In this document: positions 30,266 through 39,640 of the stretch, piece after piece
How the letters are laid out: each line of letters starts with the position of its first letter
How positions within the stretch are numbered: the stretch's first letter is position 1
Assembly (NCBI GenBank): GCA_022452285.1
Contig: JAKUNG010000003.1
Coordinates: 165,470 to 229,469 of the forward strand
Length of the DNA: 64,000 nt
From: Terriglobia bacterium
GTDB taxonomy: Bacteria > Acidobacteriota > Terriglobia > Versatilivoradales > Versatilivoraceae
Reading direction: 5' to 3'
Translations under genes and position numbers: made by a program
Notes under the pieces: generated by a model
What the model was told of the DNA's origin: nothing
Databases searched by the model: none
What the model saw: only the letters and a program-made list of their open reading frames with translations

Positions 30266-30799
30266 GTGGTATATTTTTCTTTGCTTATGTTTGATTCTCC
30301 TTCAGCATCTAAATTCTATTTGCAAAAGGTCCTAAGTATAAAGGATATGGTCAAACAGGCAGAACATTTGCGAGAGAAAAGTCAAAAGATGGTTTTTACC
30401 AATGGCTGTTTCGACATAATACACCCAGGGCACATCCACTATCTACATTGTGCGCGCCAACTAGGTGATGTCTTAATCATAGGGATAAATAGTGACCGTT
30501 CAGTTAAAAAGCTCAAAGGAGCCTTACGGCCAATTATGAATCAAGATGAACGGGTCTTAGTTCTCTCTGCACTAGCAAGTGTAGATTACATAACAATTTT
30601 TGAGGAAGACACCCCTCTCCAGCTGATCAGCTCAATCCTTCCCGATGTCCTTGTAAAAGGGGCTGACTGGGATGTTAGAGAAATTGTGGGCAAGGAAATA
30701 GTAGAGGCTGCCGGTGGAACTGTTATTCCCCTTCCTTACCAAAAAGGACTGTCCTCTACTGCAATTGTTGAACGCATTCTGAACCGTTATAGTCATTAA
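30266..30799 (+). CDS. rfaE2: D-glycero-beta-D-manno-heptose 1-phosphate adenylyltransferase (RfaE domain II)
   Basis: VFTNGCFDIIHPGHIHYLHCARQLGDVLIIGINSDRSVKKLKG; DVLVKGADW; STAIVERIL. Start could be ATG 30287. Confidence 0.92.
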   Translation: MVYFSLLMFDSPSASKFYLQKVLSIKDMVKQAEHLREKSQKMVFTNGCFDIIHPGHIHYLHCARQLGDVLIIGINSDRSVKKLKGALRPIMNQDERVLVLSALASVDYITIFEEDTPLQLISSILPDVLVKGADWDVREIVGKEIVEAAGGTVIPLPYQKGLSSTAIVERILNRYSH

Positions 30800-30876
30800 T
30801 CTTAAATTTAAAGTGCCCTAATCGTCACTTAGCTTGGAGAACTTAGGGGCTACAACTAAATAGGTCTGACGTTAGC

Positions 30877-33800
30877 GTGATTTTTGAAAAACGACCTTCT
30901 CAATTATTTGAACATTCTAATTTTCAATGTATCCAACAATATTTTAACTCTGGTCCTTGTGCAATTAAATTGTCTGGGATTACTGTTGCTGCTAAACCCG
31001 CCTTTTTAGCTATTCTGCAGAGTCTCTTAAAAAAGCCTATTTGTTTTCTTAGTGCTTCCAAATTAGATCTGGAACAAGTAAGAAATTCGACGTCTTTTTA
31101 TCACCGTGTTATTTCTGGTAGAAAGTCAGAAGGTGTCGCAAGTTTTCCAGCAATAGAACCTAGTCCCTTTAGTGGTCTCCCAACGCATCCAGAAACTCTG
31201 AGAAATCGAGCAGTTACGTTGTGGGAAATCTACCATAGAAGAGTTGACATCTTGATTTGTGCGCCTGGCGCCTTGGTAAACCGAATTTCAAATGTTGGGC
31301 AGTATTTCGGACAGGTACCTTTAATCGAAGTTGGGAAGAAAATTGATCCTGATGAAATGACTTCTTATTTAAAACATGCTGGATATTTTGAAGAGGAACC
31401 TGTAACTAATGTCGGAAGTTTTTCTAGGCGGGGGGGAATTTTGGACGTTTTTTCTCCGGCAAGAGAGAACCCAGCACGAATTGAATTTTTTGGTGATGAG
31501 ATTGAGTCGCTAAGAGAATTTTCCGTGACTTCACAAAGATCCATCGGCTCAGTTTCTAGGATTTTACCAATTCCAATGAGGGAAACGCTATTTAAACCAG
31601 AGGATTTAAAAGTCTGGATAAAAAAAGCTAAAGAAAGATGGGGCTCAGACCGATTTGATGAATTTTTTGAGAATATAGCATTCCAAGTAAATAATGGTGG
31701 AACTTTCCAGGGGAATGGCAATCTGCTTCCATTGGTAATTCCCCGTCGAAATAGTTTTCTAGATTTTATTAGTGATTTTACGGTTGTGTTAGACGAGCCA
31801 GAAGAGCTTGATGAGTGGTGGGCTAGCTGGAAAAATAAAATGGAGGAGGATAGAGTTCAATTAGATGATCAGGACATCCCCAGCTTTGAGGTGCTAGAAG
31901 TTTTTGAAGATTTTCCCCAGATCAAGGAAAGGCTTGCAGTTCGAAAAAGCATTAGGTTGGAGCAATTGGGGGCGAATACCTCGACTGCTTTAGTGCCAGG
32001 TGTTCAAGACCTAGGAGCCACAAGCGATCTTTTGTCTAGGCAAAATCTAGGGGAAAACAGTTCCGGGGTTACGTCCAACATAAATTTTCAGACTGCCCCA
32101 GTTAGAAAATACCATGGAAATATCAAATCCTTGATTAAGGATGTAAAACAATTTTTGAGCATTGGATCTCAAATCGTTGTTGTCCAATCTACTACAGGAA
32201 AGGCAGAACGTCTCAAGGAAATCTTTCTGGAGTATGATCTGCAAATCAGTTCAGGGTTGGGTTTAAATGAATTTGGAAATAATCCAGAGCAGGCCTCAAT
32301 CATAATAGAAACAGGTCAAATTATTGAGGGTTTTCATTATGTGGACAGGAACCTTGTTGTTATTGGGGAAAGAGATATTTATGACGAAATTGATTTTCTT
32401 GAACGGTCATCAGAATCAAAATGGCGATCAGGAACATTTGTTTCAGACTTTCGTGAGTTAAAAGCAGGTGATTATTTGGTGCACCTAGATCATGGTATTG
32501 GTTGCTATATGGGATTAAAGGAGATCAAACAAGGAAATCTAACTCAGGAATTTATGGTACTACATTATCAAAATGAATCTAAACTTTATGTTCCTTTAGA
32601 ACGATTGGATTTAATCCAAAAGTATAGTGGTGACGTTAAGCATAAACCGTCACTTGACAAACTAGGAAATTCTAGTTGGAAAAAGATAAAAGCTAGAGCC
32701 AGAAAGGCCATGAGGGATATGGCTCAGGACCTCCTTAAATTGTACGCGAAAAGAAAGATCCTTCCTGGCTACAGTTTTTCTATTTCTGGGCACTGGCATA
32801 ATGAGTTTGATGAAGCATTTGAGTTTTCCGAGACAGCCGATCAAATAGCAGCAATAAAAGATATTAATCGAGATATGGAACTATCAACACCAATGGATCG
32901 ATTACTATGCGGAGATGTAGGTTTTGGTAAGACTGAAGTTGCTATGCGAGCAGCTTTTAAGGCTGTTTTTGATGGGAAGCAAGTGGCAGTTCTGGCTCCC
33001 ACTACGATACTAGTATTTCAACACTATCTTGTTTTTAAACAAAGGTTTAATGCTTTCCCCATAACCATCGAAATGTTGAGTCGCTTTCGGCGTCCAAAAG
33101 AACAAGCAGCAATTTTCGAACGACTTACAAATGGTAAAATTGATATTCTCATAGGTACTCATTTAATTTTATCTAAGAAGACTGGGTTCCGAGATTTGGG
33201 TCTTTTAATTATAGATGAGGAGCAGCGTTTTGGAGTTTCTCATAAGGAAAAGCTAAAAAACTTAAAACAAAATGTAGATACTTTGGCCATGACGGCAACA
33301 CCAATTCCCAGAACACTACATATGTCGTTGTTGGGTATTAGAGACATGTCGATAATTGAAACTCCACCTCGTGATCGACTGGCAATCCAAACGAATGTTA
33401 TCCCTTTTAGTAAACAAATTATCCATAATGCTATTAGTACTGAATTAAAAAGGGACGGTCAGGTTTACTTTGTCCACAATAAAGTTGAGTCAATTTATTC
33501 AATAAGTAGGATGCTCCAGGAAATTTGTCCAGATTCCCGCATTTTGGTCGCCCATGGCCAAATGAATGAGCAGGATCTAGAGTTAACTATGTTAAAGTTT
33601 GTGGAACACAAAGCAGATATCTTGGTGTCAACTACAATTATAGAAAATGGTCTAGATGTTCCTCTTGTAAACACTCTTATTGTTAACCAAGCAGATCAAT
33701 TTGGTCTAGCCCAGCTATATCAATTAAGAGGAAGGATAGGACGCTCAAACCGACCCGCCTATGCTTATTTACTGGTTCCAAAAGATAAGGTTGTTTCAAG

Positions 33801-34446
33801 TATTGCTAGACAGCGTTTATCTGCTTTAAAGGAATTTAGCGAATTAGGTTCTGGATTTAAGATAGCAGCCCTGGATTTAGAATTTCGGGGTGCAGGTAAT
33901 CTGCTTGGTGGACAACAACACGGTCATATTAACAATGTCGGCTTTGATCTGTATTGTCAAATGCTTGAAAGAGCGATTAAAGAGGCACAAGGAGAAGAGT
34001 TTCTGCCAGAGATTCAGACTCAGATCAACCTCAAAATAAGAATAAAGATCCCACCAGGATATATTCCTGATGAAAATCAGAGGCTTAGCATATATAAACG
34101 TGTTTCATCGATTGTAGGGCAATCTGAAATTAATTCTCTACGTGACGAATTGGAAGATCGATTTGGTCCTGTTCCCAATGAGTTAGAACAACTAATTAAC
34201 TACACCAGATTACGTCACCTAGCGGAAAAAGCCCTTGTGCAGTCTATTGAGAAAACAAAAGAGGGTATAATCATTAAATTTAATGATAAAACGCCGATAA
34301 GGCCCCAGAAATTGGTTGAAATAGTTTCGAGTTATCCTGGCTTATCTCTAAGCCCAAGGGGATACTTGACCCTTTACTCTGACAGTATTACTCAGGAAGA
34401 TATGTTGAATTCAGTAAGAGTAATTCTGAATGACCTAATTTCTTAA
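30877..34446 (+). CDS. mfd: Transcription-repair coupling factor
   Basis: GDYLVHLDHGIGCYMGL RNAP-interacting domain; RLLCGDVGFGKTEVAMRAAFKAV; LLIIDEEQRFGVSHKEKLK; TATPIPRTLHMSLLGIRDMS. GTG start. Confidence 0.96.
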   Translation: MIFEKRPSQLFEHSNFQCIQQYFNSGPCAIKLSGITVAAKPAFLAILQSLLKKPICFLSASKLDLEQVRNSTSFYHRVISGRKSEGVASFPAIEPSPFSGLPTHPETLRNRAVTLWEIYHRRVDILICAPGALVNRISNVGQYFGQVPLIEVGKKIDPDEMTSYLKHAGYFEEEPVTNVGSFSRRGGILDVFSPARENPARIEFFGDEIESLREFSVTSQRSIGSVSRILPIPMRETLFKPEDLKVWIKKAKERWGSDRFDEFFENIAFQVNNGGTFQGNGNLLPLVIPRRNSFLDFISDFTVVLDEPEELDEWWASWKNKMEEDRVQLDDQDIPSFEVLEVFEDFPQIKERLAVRKSIRLEQLGANTSTALVPGVQDLGATSDLLSRQNLGENSSGVTSNINFQTAPVRKYHGNIKSLIKDVKQFLSIGSQIVVVQSTTGKAERLKEIFLEYDLQISSGLGLNEFGNNPEQASIIIETGQIIEGFHYVDRNLVVIGERDIYDEIDFLERSSESKWRSGTFVSDFRELKAGDYLVHLDHGIGCYMGLKEIKQGNLTQEFMVLHYQNESKLYVPLERLDLIQKYSGDVKHKPSLDKLGNSSWKKIKARARKAMRDMAQDLLKLYAKRKILPGYSFSISGHWHNEFDEAFEFSETADQIAAIKDINRDMELSTPMDRLLCGDVGFGKTEVAMRAAFKAVFDGKQVAVLAPTTILVFQHYLVFKQRFNAFPITIEMLSRFRRPKEQAAIFERLTNGKIDILIGTHLILSKKTGFRDLGLLIIDEEQRFGVSHKEKLKNLKQNVDTLAMTATPIPRTLHMSLLGIRDMSIIETPPRDRLAIQTNVIPFSKQIIHNAISTELKRDGQVYFVHNKVESIYSISRMLQEICPDSRILVAHGQMNEQDLELTMLKFVEHKADILVSTTIIENGLDVPLVNTLIVNQADQFGLAQLYQLRGRIGRSNRPAYAYLLVPKDKVVSSIARQRLSALKEFSELGSGFKIAALDLEFRGAGNLLGGQQHGHINNVGFDLYCQMLERAIKEAQGEEFLPEIQTQINLKIRIKIPPGYIPDENQRLSIYKRVSSIVGQSEINSLRDELEDRFGPVPNELEQLINYTRLRHLAEKALVQSIEKTKEGIIIKFNDKTPIRPQKLVEIVSSYPGLSLSPRGYLTLYSDSITQEDMLNSVRVILNDLIS

Positions 34447-34660
34447 AATATTCTGGTTGAATAGAATAATAAAGAACTTATGGTTTTGATTGAATAGGTA
34501 ATATTCAAAGGATCTCTTCCACCTTTTTGTGCGAATAGAGTGGTTTGTTGGAATCTCTATCTAAATAAAGCTCTTAACTTCTTCGAGTAATTTAGTTAAG
34601 CTTTTAAAGTCTGAACAAGTTTTATATTTTCTGAGCCGGTATTTTTGTGTGGGAGGAGTG

Positions 34661-35746
34661 ATGAAACTGCGCTTGTTTTTCATATTAGTAACTTGGACTT
34701 TTATAGTTCCGACATCGTTTATTCTTGCCAATACTATTTTCGAAGAGATTATCTGCCGTGTTAACAACGAAATTATTACTAGTTCTGACTATGAGGAGGC
34801 AACGAATCTGATAAAAAGACAGTTGTCTCAGGATCAAGAAATTAACTCCAGTGGAAAAGTAACAGAGGTATTGAAAGAGAGAGAAAAAAATTTATTGAGT
34901 GACATGATAGAAGATCGTTTGCTTGTCCAGAAAGCAACAGAAATGAAGATGACGGCAGATGGCGATGTGATTAAATTTCTAGATCGTCTACGAAAAGAAA
35001 ATGGTCTACCAACTATTGAAGCCCTTGATAAAGTAATGTTAGAACAGGGCATTAGTCCCATTGATTTCAAGAAACGGCTAAAAGACCAAAGCCTAAGAGA
35101 ACAAGTTCTAGGTCGAGAAGTCTACTACCGAATACAGATAACAAATTCAGAAATAAATGACTATTATGAATCAAATGAGAAAGACTTTCATCGCAAGGAG
35201 GAAGTACGTATAAGTGAAATCTTGATTCCAACGGGGGGTCAGAATTCGGAAGAAATTAAGTTTTCAAAGAAAAGAGCTGAAGAGGTTCTTGAAAAAGCCC
35301 GCAATGGAGAAAAGTTTGACGAGCTGGTTTTGGAGTTCTCAAAAGGTCCAACAGCAAGACGAGGAGGTGATTTAGGGTTTTTCCCTAGAGGACAACTTAA
35401 AAAAGAAATTGAAGATGTTGCCTTCGCTCTCCGAAGAGGCCAGATTACCGCTATATTGGAAGGGACAGATGGGTTTCGAATTTTTAAGGTTACAGAGAAA
35501 CACCAAGCAGGCCTCCAAAGTTTGGAAAGTGTGAAGGAAGAAATTTCCAGTAAACTAATTGAACAGAAAGCTCAACCCGCTATTAAAAGGTATTTGACGA
35601 AGCTACGAAGTAAGAGTTACATTAAAATTAAGTCAGGCTATATTGACAGTCGCGCAGGCAGTGATCCTGCTTCTGTTAAGGATGATCCTATCACCGCTGA
35701 AATTGTTAGACCGCTAACGCTTGATGCTGGGAAAGGGAAACAATAG
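34661..35746 (+). CDS. Peptidylprolyl isomerase, SurA-like periplasmic chaperone
   Basis: Signal peptide MKLRLFFILVTWTFIVPTSFILA; VNNEIITSSDYE; one parvulin domain (RISEILIP...EEFSKGPTARRGGDLGFFPRGQLKKEIEDVAF). GGAGG just upstream of ATG 34661. Follows mfd. Confidence 0.88.
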   Translation: MKLRLFFILVTWTFIVPTSFILANTIFEEIICRVNNEIITSSDYEEATNLIKRQLSQDQEINSSGKVTEVLKEREKNLLSDMIEDRLLVQKATEMKMTADGDVIKFLDRLRKENGLPTIEALDKVMLEQGISPIDFKKRLKDQSLREQVLGREVYYRIQITNSEINDYYESNEKDFHRKEEVRISEILIPTGGQNSEEIKFSKKRAEEVLEKARNGEKFDELVLEFSKGPTARRGGDLGFFPRGQLKKEIEDVAFALRRGQITAILEGTDGFRIFKVTEKHQAGLQSLESVKEEISSKLIEQKAQPAIKRYLTKLRSKSYIKIKSGYIDSRAGSDPASVKDDPITAEIVRPLTLDAGKGKQ

Positions 35747-35785
35747 GTAATCTCAATCCTTAACTTCTGAACACAAGGAAAGTAG

Positions 35786-38644
35786 TTATCCTTGTTCGGA
35801 CTTAGGTGATCCGTCTTCAAGTAATTCCTCAGTACTTTGATCTACCAGATAAGCAATTGACTGATATGGGACTTGGCTGTGTTGTGATAAGCCTATTTCA
35901 CAAGTTTTACTAGTAGAATATCCTGATTTGCAGGGTCCCGGCAAGCTTTCCTTTAAGCTATTTAGAGCTGAATTGGTAAGTTCTGGATAATTGAAACCAC
36001 GGTCTCCAGCAAATCCACAGCACCCTATGTTCGATGGCACAATAACTTCCTCAGAACATAGTTCAGCTAACTCTCGTAGTTTTGAATCTAAACCCATTTT
36101 TGTAGAACTACAAGGGCTGTGTACTGCAACAGACTGCCTAGTTTTCCGAAACCGTAGTCGAGATCTAAGAAATTTTAGGATAAATTCAGCTGGCTCGAAG
36201 GCTGAAAGATTTTCAATGAGACTTGACTCTTCCATTCGCAAGAGACAAGGACTGGTATCGATCAGAATGGGATATTCTCCATGTTGAGAGGCTTTAGTAA
36301 GAGCTCTTGCTAGTTCTTTTTGTTTTTGTTCACCTTGTTCATCAAATCCCTTACTTGAAAAAGGCATTCCACAACATAGTTCTGAGAGATTCTTAGGATA
36401 AATAACTTGATATCCTGCCTTCAGTAAGAGTTGTTCTATCTTGGAGTTTTGTGATCTATTATCTGAACCATCTATAGAAACCCCTAGTGTCCGACTAAGA
36501 CAACTTGGAAAGTACACAACCTTTAAAGGAGACTTCTCATCAACAGGAGGAGGTATTATAGTGTCAGCTGCCTTTGGAATGTATCGATTCCATTGGGGAA
36601 GGTTTTGGCCCAGAATTTTTCGAGCCGAATCAGTAGTGTAATTCATTGCCTCTGATCCTAGTAATCGGTGGAGCATATCTACGAGGTCCAACATTAATCT
36701 TAGGGAACTTGAAACCAGTCCTAGGTGATTAGCAAAGAAAGAAGCAAGGTAATTTTGAAATTTGGACACTTGTTTGCTTCTTAAATCTTTTATAAGTTTT
36801 CCTGTATCAATATTTACAGGACAACTAGTTGCACATAAACCATCAGTAGCACATGTAGCCTCACCTTGGTATGCATATTCATTTAAGAGATTTTTTAACC
36901 TTGAGGGTAGTTGTCCATTACTCTGCAATCTGTTAATTTCTCGCCAAACCACGATCCGTTGTCTTGGTGTCAATGTCAGATCTCTAGAAGGACAATTGAT
37001 CTCACAAAAACCGCATTCAATGCACTTATCCACAACCGAGTGAGCTTTTGGAAGGGGTTTTAGGTTTTTGATGTGTATTTTGGGATCATTATTCAGGAGT
37101 ACACCAGGATTTAAGATGTTTTCAGGGTCAAAAATGTCCTTGATCTGTTTCATTAACGCATAAGCTTCCCTACCCCACTCCATTTCTACAAAAGGAGCCA
37201 TGTTTCGACCAGTCCCGTGTTCAGCTTTAAGGGAGCCATTGTAAGTGTTGACTACTAAATTAGTAAGGTCGTTGATAAAATTTTCATATCGATGAATTTC
37301 TTTACGCAGGTTGAAATCTTGAGTAAAGACGAAGTGAAGATTCCCTTCCAATGCATGTCCAAATATGATTGCTTCAGAATAATGGTGTTTTTGAAATAGC
37401 TCCTGTAATTGTAAAGTAGCCTCTGCTAGACGTTCAATTGGGAAAGCGACATCTTCAATGATAACAGTTGTACCAATTTCTCGAATGCTTCCAATAGAAG
37501 GGAAAAGGCCTTTGCGGATATTCCACAACTGTGTTTGTTCAACAACATCCTGAGTGAAGGAAAAGGGTCGGACGGTATTTAACGTAGCCAAGGTATTATT
37601 GATGTGAGTCAGATGTTTTTCTAGTTCATTTTGAGTTTTTCCTCGTGTCTCTACTAAAAGGGCTGCGACGGACTTATCCAATTGCTTCAGGTATTCTGGC
37701 ATTCCCGCCTTTTGTTCTACAGAGCGTAGACTAGCCCGATCCATAATTTCTACAGCAGATACTGGGCACTCTTTTAATAGAGTCGTGGCTTCACAGGCTG
37801 TTTTAATGTCGGGAAATAGCATCAGAGACGTTGCTTTGTGAGGGTAATCTGGAACGGTTCGGTAAGTTACTTCGGCTGCAAACCCCAAGGTGCCTTCCGA
37901 GCCAACAATGAGGTGTTCAATTATATCAATTGGATCATCAAAATCGATTAGGGCATTTAAACTATAGCCAGTTGTATTTTTCATCCTAAACTTTTGGCGG
38001 ATTTTGTTTGCTAAGATGGAATTCTGCTTGGTGATCTTGGAGAGTTTTTGGATACGAGAGCATAATGATGAATGAGTTTTTTGAAATTGGATTCGACTTA
38101 ATGAGTCACGAGTATCAAGAATACTACCGTCAGCAAAAATAAGTTTTAAGCCTGCTATTGTTTTATAACTATTTTGACTAGTGCCACAACACATGCCACT
38201 AGCATTATTGGCCACTATACCCCCAATCATGGCTGCATTAATAGAAGCAGGATCAGGACCAATTTTCCTACTATAAGGAGCTAAAGCAATGTTTGCATGG
38301 GCTCCAACTACTCCTGGTTGAAGGGTAATTCTTTCTCCAGAATCATGGATCTGAATTTTTCTCCAACTTGGACCTAGCAAGATCAGGACAGAATCAGTGA
38401 CCGCCTGGCCAGACAGACTGGTTCCGCCAGCTCTAAAGGTACAGGGAAGTGCAAGGGATCGACACTTCTGAAGAACTATTTTTATTTCGGATTCAGAGTT
38501 TACTTTGATAACAAGTTGAGGAACTAGGCGATAAAAGCTTGCATCTGTTCCATAAGCAAGAGTCCTTAAATCATCATCTATTAGTTGTTCTCTTGGAATA
38601 TGTGGTTCCAGAGCTTTAGCTAGAATTTTATAATTACCATCCAT
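35786..38644 (-). CDS. Fused FAD-binding (GlcD-like) + 4Fe-4S/CCG (GlcF-like) oxidoreductase, D-lactate/2-hydroxyacid dehydrogenase type
   Basis: FRAGGTSLSGQAVTDSVLI FAD-site; IVANNASGMCCG; CIECGFCEINCPSRDLTLTPRQR and CATDGLCATSCPVN; CCGMPFSSKG and GCCGFAGDRGF CCG motifs. Confidence 0.9.
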   Translation of the reverse strand: MDGNYKILAKALEPHIPREQLIDDDLRTLAYGTDASFYRLVPQLVIKVNSESEIKIVLQKCRSLALPCTFRAGGTSLSGQAVTDSVLILLGPSWRKIQIHDSGERITLQPGVVGAHANIALAPYSRKIGPDPASINAAMIGGIVANNASGMCCGTSQNSYKTIAGLKLIFADGSILDTRDSLSRIQFQKTHSSLCSRIQKLSKITKQNSILANKIRQKFRMKNTTGYSLNALIDFDDPIDIIEHLIVGSEGTLGFAAEVTYRTVPDYPHKATSLMLFPDIKTACEATTLLKECPVSAVEIMDRASLRSVEQKAGMPEYLKQLDKSVAALLVETRGKTQNELEKHLTHINNTLATLNTVRPFSFTQDVVEQTQLWNIRKGLFPSIGSIREIGTTVIIEDVAFPIERLAEATLQLQELFQKHHYSEAIIFGHALEGNLHFVFTQDFNLRKEIHRYENFINDLTNLVVNTYNGSLKAEHGTGRNMAPFVEMEWGREAYALMKQIKDIFDPENILNPGVLLNNDPKIHIKNLKPLPKAHSVVDKCIECGFCEINCPSRDLTLTPRQRIVVWREINRLQSNGQLPSRLKNLLNEYAYQGEATCATDGLCATSCPVNIDTGKLIKDLRSKQVSKFQNYLASFFANHLGLVSSSLRLMLDLVDMLHRLLGSEAMNYTTDSARKILGQNLPQWNRYIPKAADTIIPPPVDEKSPLKVVYFPSCLSRTLGVSIDGSDNRSQNSKIEQLLLKAGYQVIYPKNLSELCCGMPFSSKGFDEQGEQKQKELARALTKASQHGEYPILIDTSPCLLRMEESSLIENLSAFEPAEFILKFLRSRLRFRKTRQSVAVHSPCSSTKMGLDSKLRELAELCSEEVIVPSNIGCCGFAGDRGFNYPELTNSALNSLKESLPGPCKSGYSTSKTCEIGLSQHSQVPYQSIAYLVDQSTEELLEDGSPKSEQG

Positions 38645-38843
38645 TATTCGTAACAGGGGCTCCTTTTTTCGATTGCCCAGTGAAAAGTCCTACATCGAAA
38701 ATCATTGTTTCACTTTCTAGAAAGAACTAGCAGTCCTTTTGATTATTTCTAAACAGCTACCTCCAATAAAAATTTTTATCTAAAGTGTTGTTTCTACTTA
38801 AGATTAGAGACACTGCAACAATTGTTTTCAATCGATTAATAAA

Positions 38844-39539
38844 TTAGGATCTAATCAGTTTTCCTAATTGAATTAACTTTTCTAGACCATAAGTAGTAAG
38901 TTCGTCAAGTCCTTCAATGGTTAGATCTGGAGGAGGATATTTTACATGTACTTCAGGGTCAAGAGCATAGTGGCCCTGACGAATAAAAATTGTTGTAACA
39001 CGTCTGCTCCATGAATGTTTAACAGAATTTAGAATCCTGATTTTATCATCTACCAGAATATAGTGTTCTGCAGGATACCGTCTCTCTACGTCATCTAACG
39101 CAAGCTCTTTATGAACATAGATAAGTACATTTGAATTTGCAACATTAAACAGACCAGCACTTTCAACTTTTCTGGGTTGATAGATGATGTCACCATCTGA
39201 AAAGATAACGACTAACCCCCAGGTCTTGAGTTGATCAATAATTTCTAATGCTTTGGGAAAAAGACGGTTGGCAAAAGGATAATTCAGAATGTAGGAAGAA
39301 ATCTTGAGTAAGCGGGGGTCATGGGGATACTTTACACGGTATAATTGTAATGCTCCTAAGTAATCAGCATAACCAATCTCATCTCGAAGTTTTATAAAAA
39401 TATCCCAATAACGTTTATTGTTTTCATAACCAATTGTATCCTCGATGTAATGGGTGAAATCAGTGAGAACACGGTCATTGTCCAACAAGGTGTTGTCAAC
39501 ATCCAGAAGAAGTACCACCTCATTTTTCAAATTAATCAC
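38844..39539 (-). CDS. HAD-superfamily hydrolase
   Basis: LLLDVDNTLLDNDRVL motif I; VVIFSDGD motif II; ILVDDKIRI motif IV. Confidence 0.85.
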   Translation of the reverse strand: MINLKNEVVLLLDVDNTLLDNDRVLTDFTHYIEDTIGYENNKRYWDIFIKLRDEIGYADYLGALQLYRVKYPHDPRLLKISSYILNYPFANRLFPKALEIIDQLKTWGLVVIFSDGDIIYQPRKVESAGLFNVANSNVLIYVHKELALDDVERRYPAEHYILVDDKIRILNSVKHSWSRRVTTIFIRQGHYALDPEVHVKYPPPDLTIEGLDELTTYGLEKLIQLGKLIRS

Positions 39540-39640
39540 TCTCCTTTCGAAACTAACTTGAGTCTTTAATCAATAAGTGCAACCCATCTATTTAAGTCAA
39601 GGCTATCATGAATTATACTTGGTTCGTATGGATTACTAGC

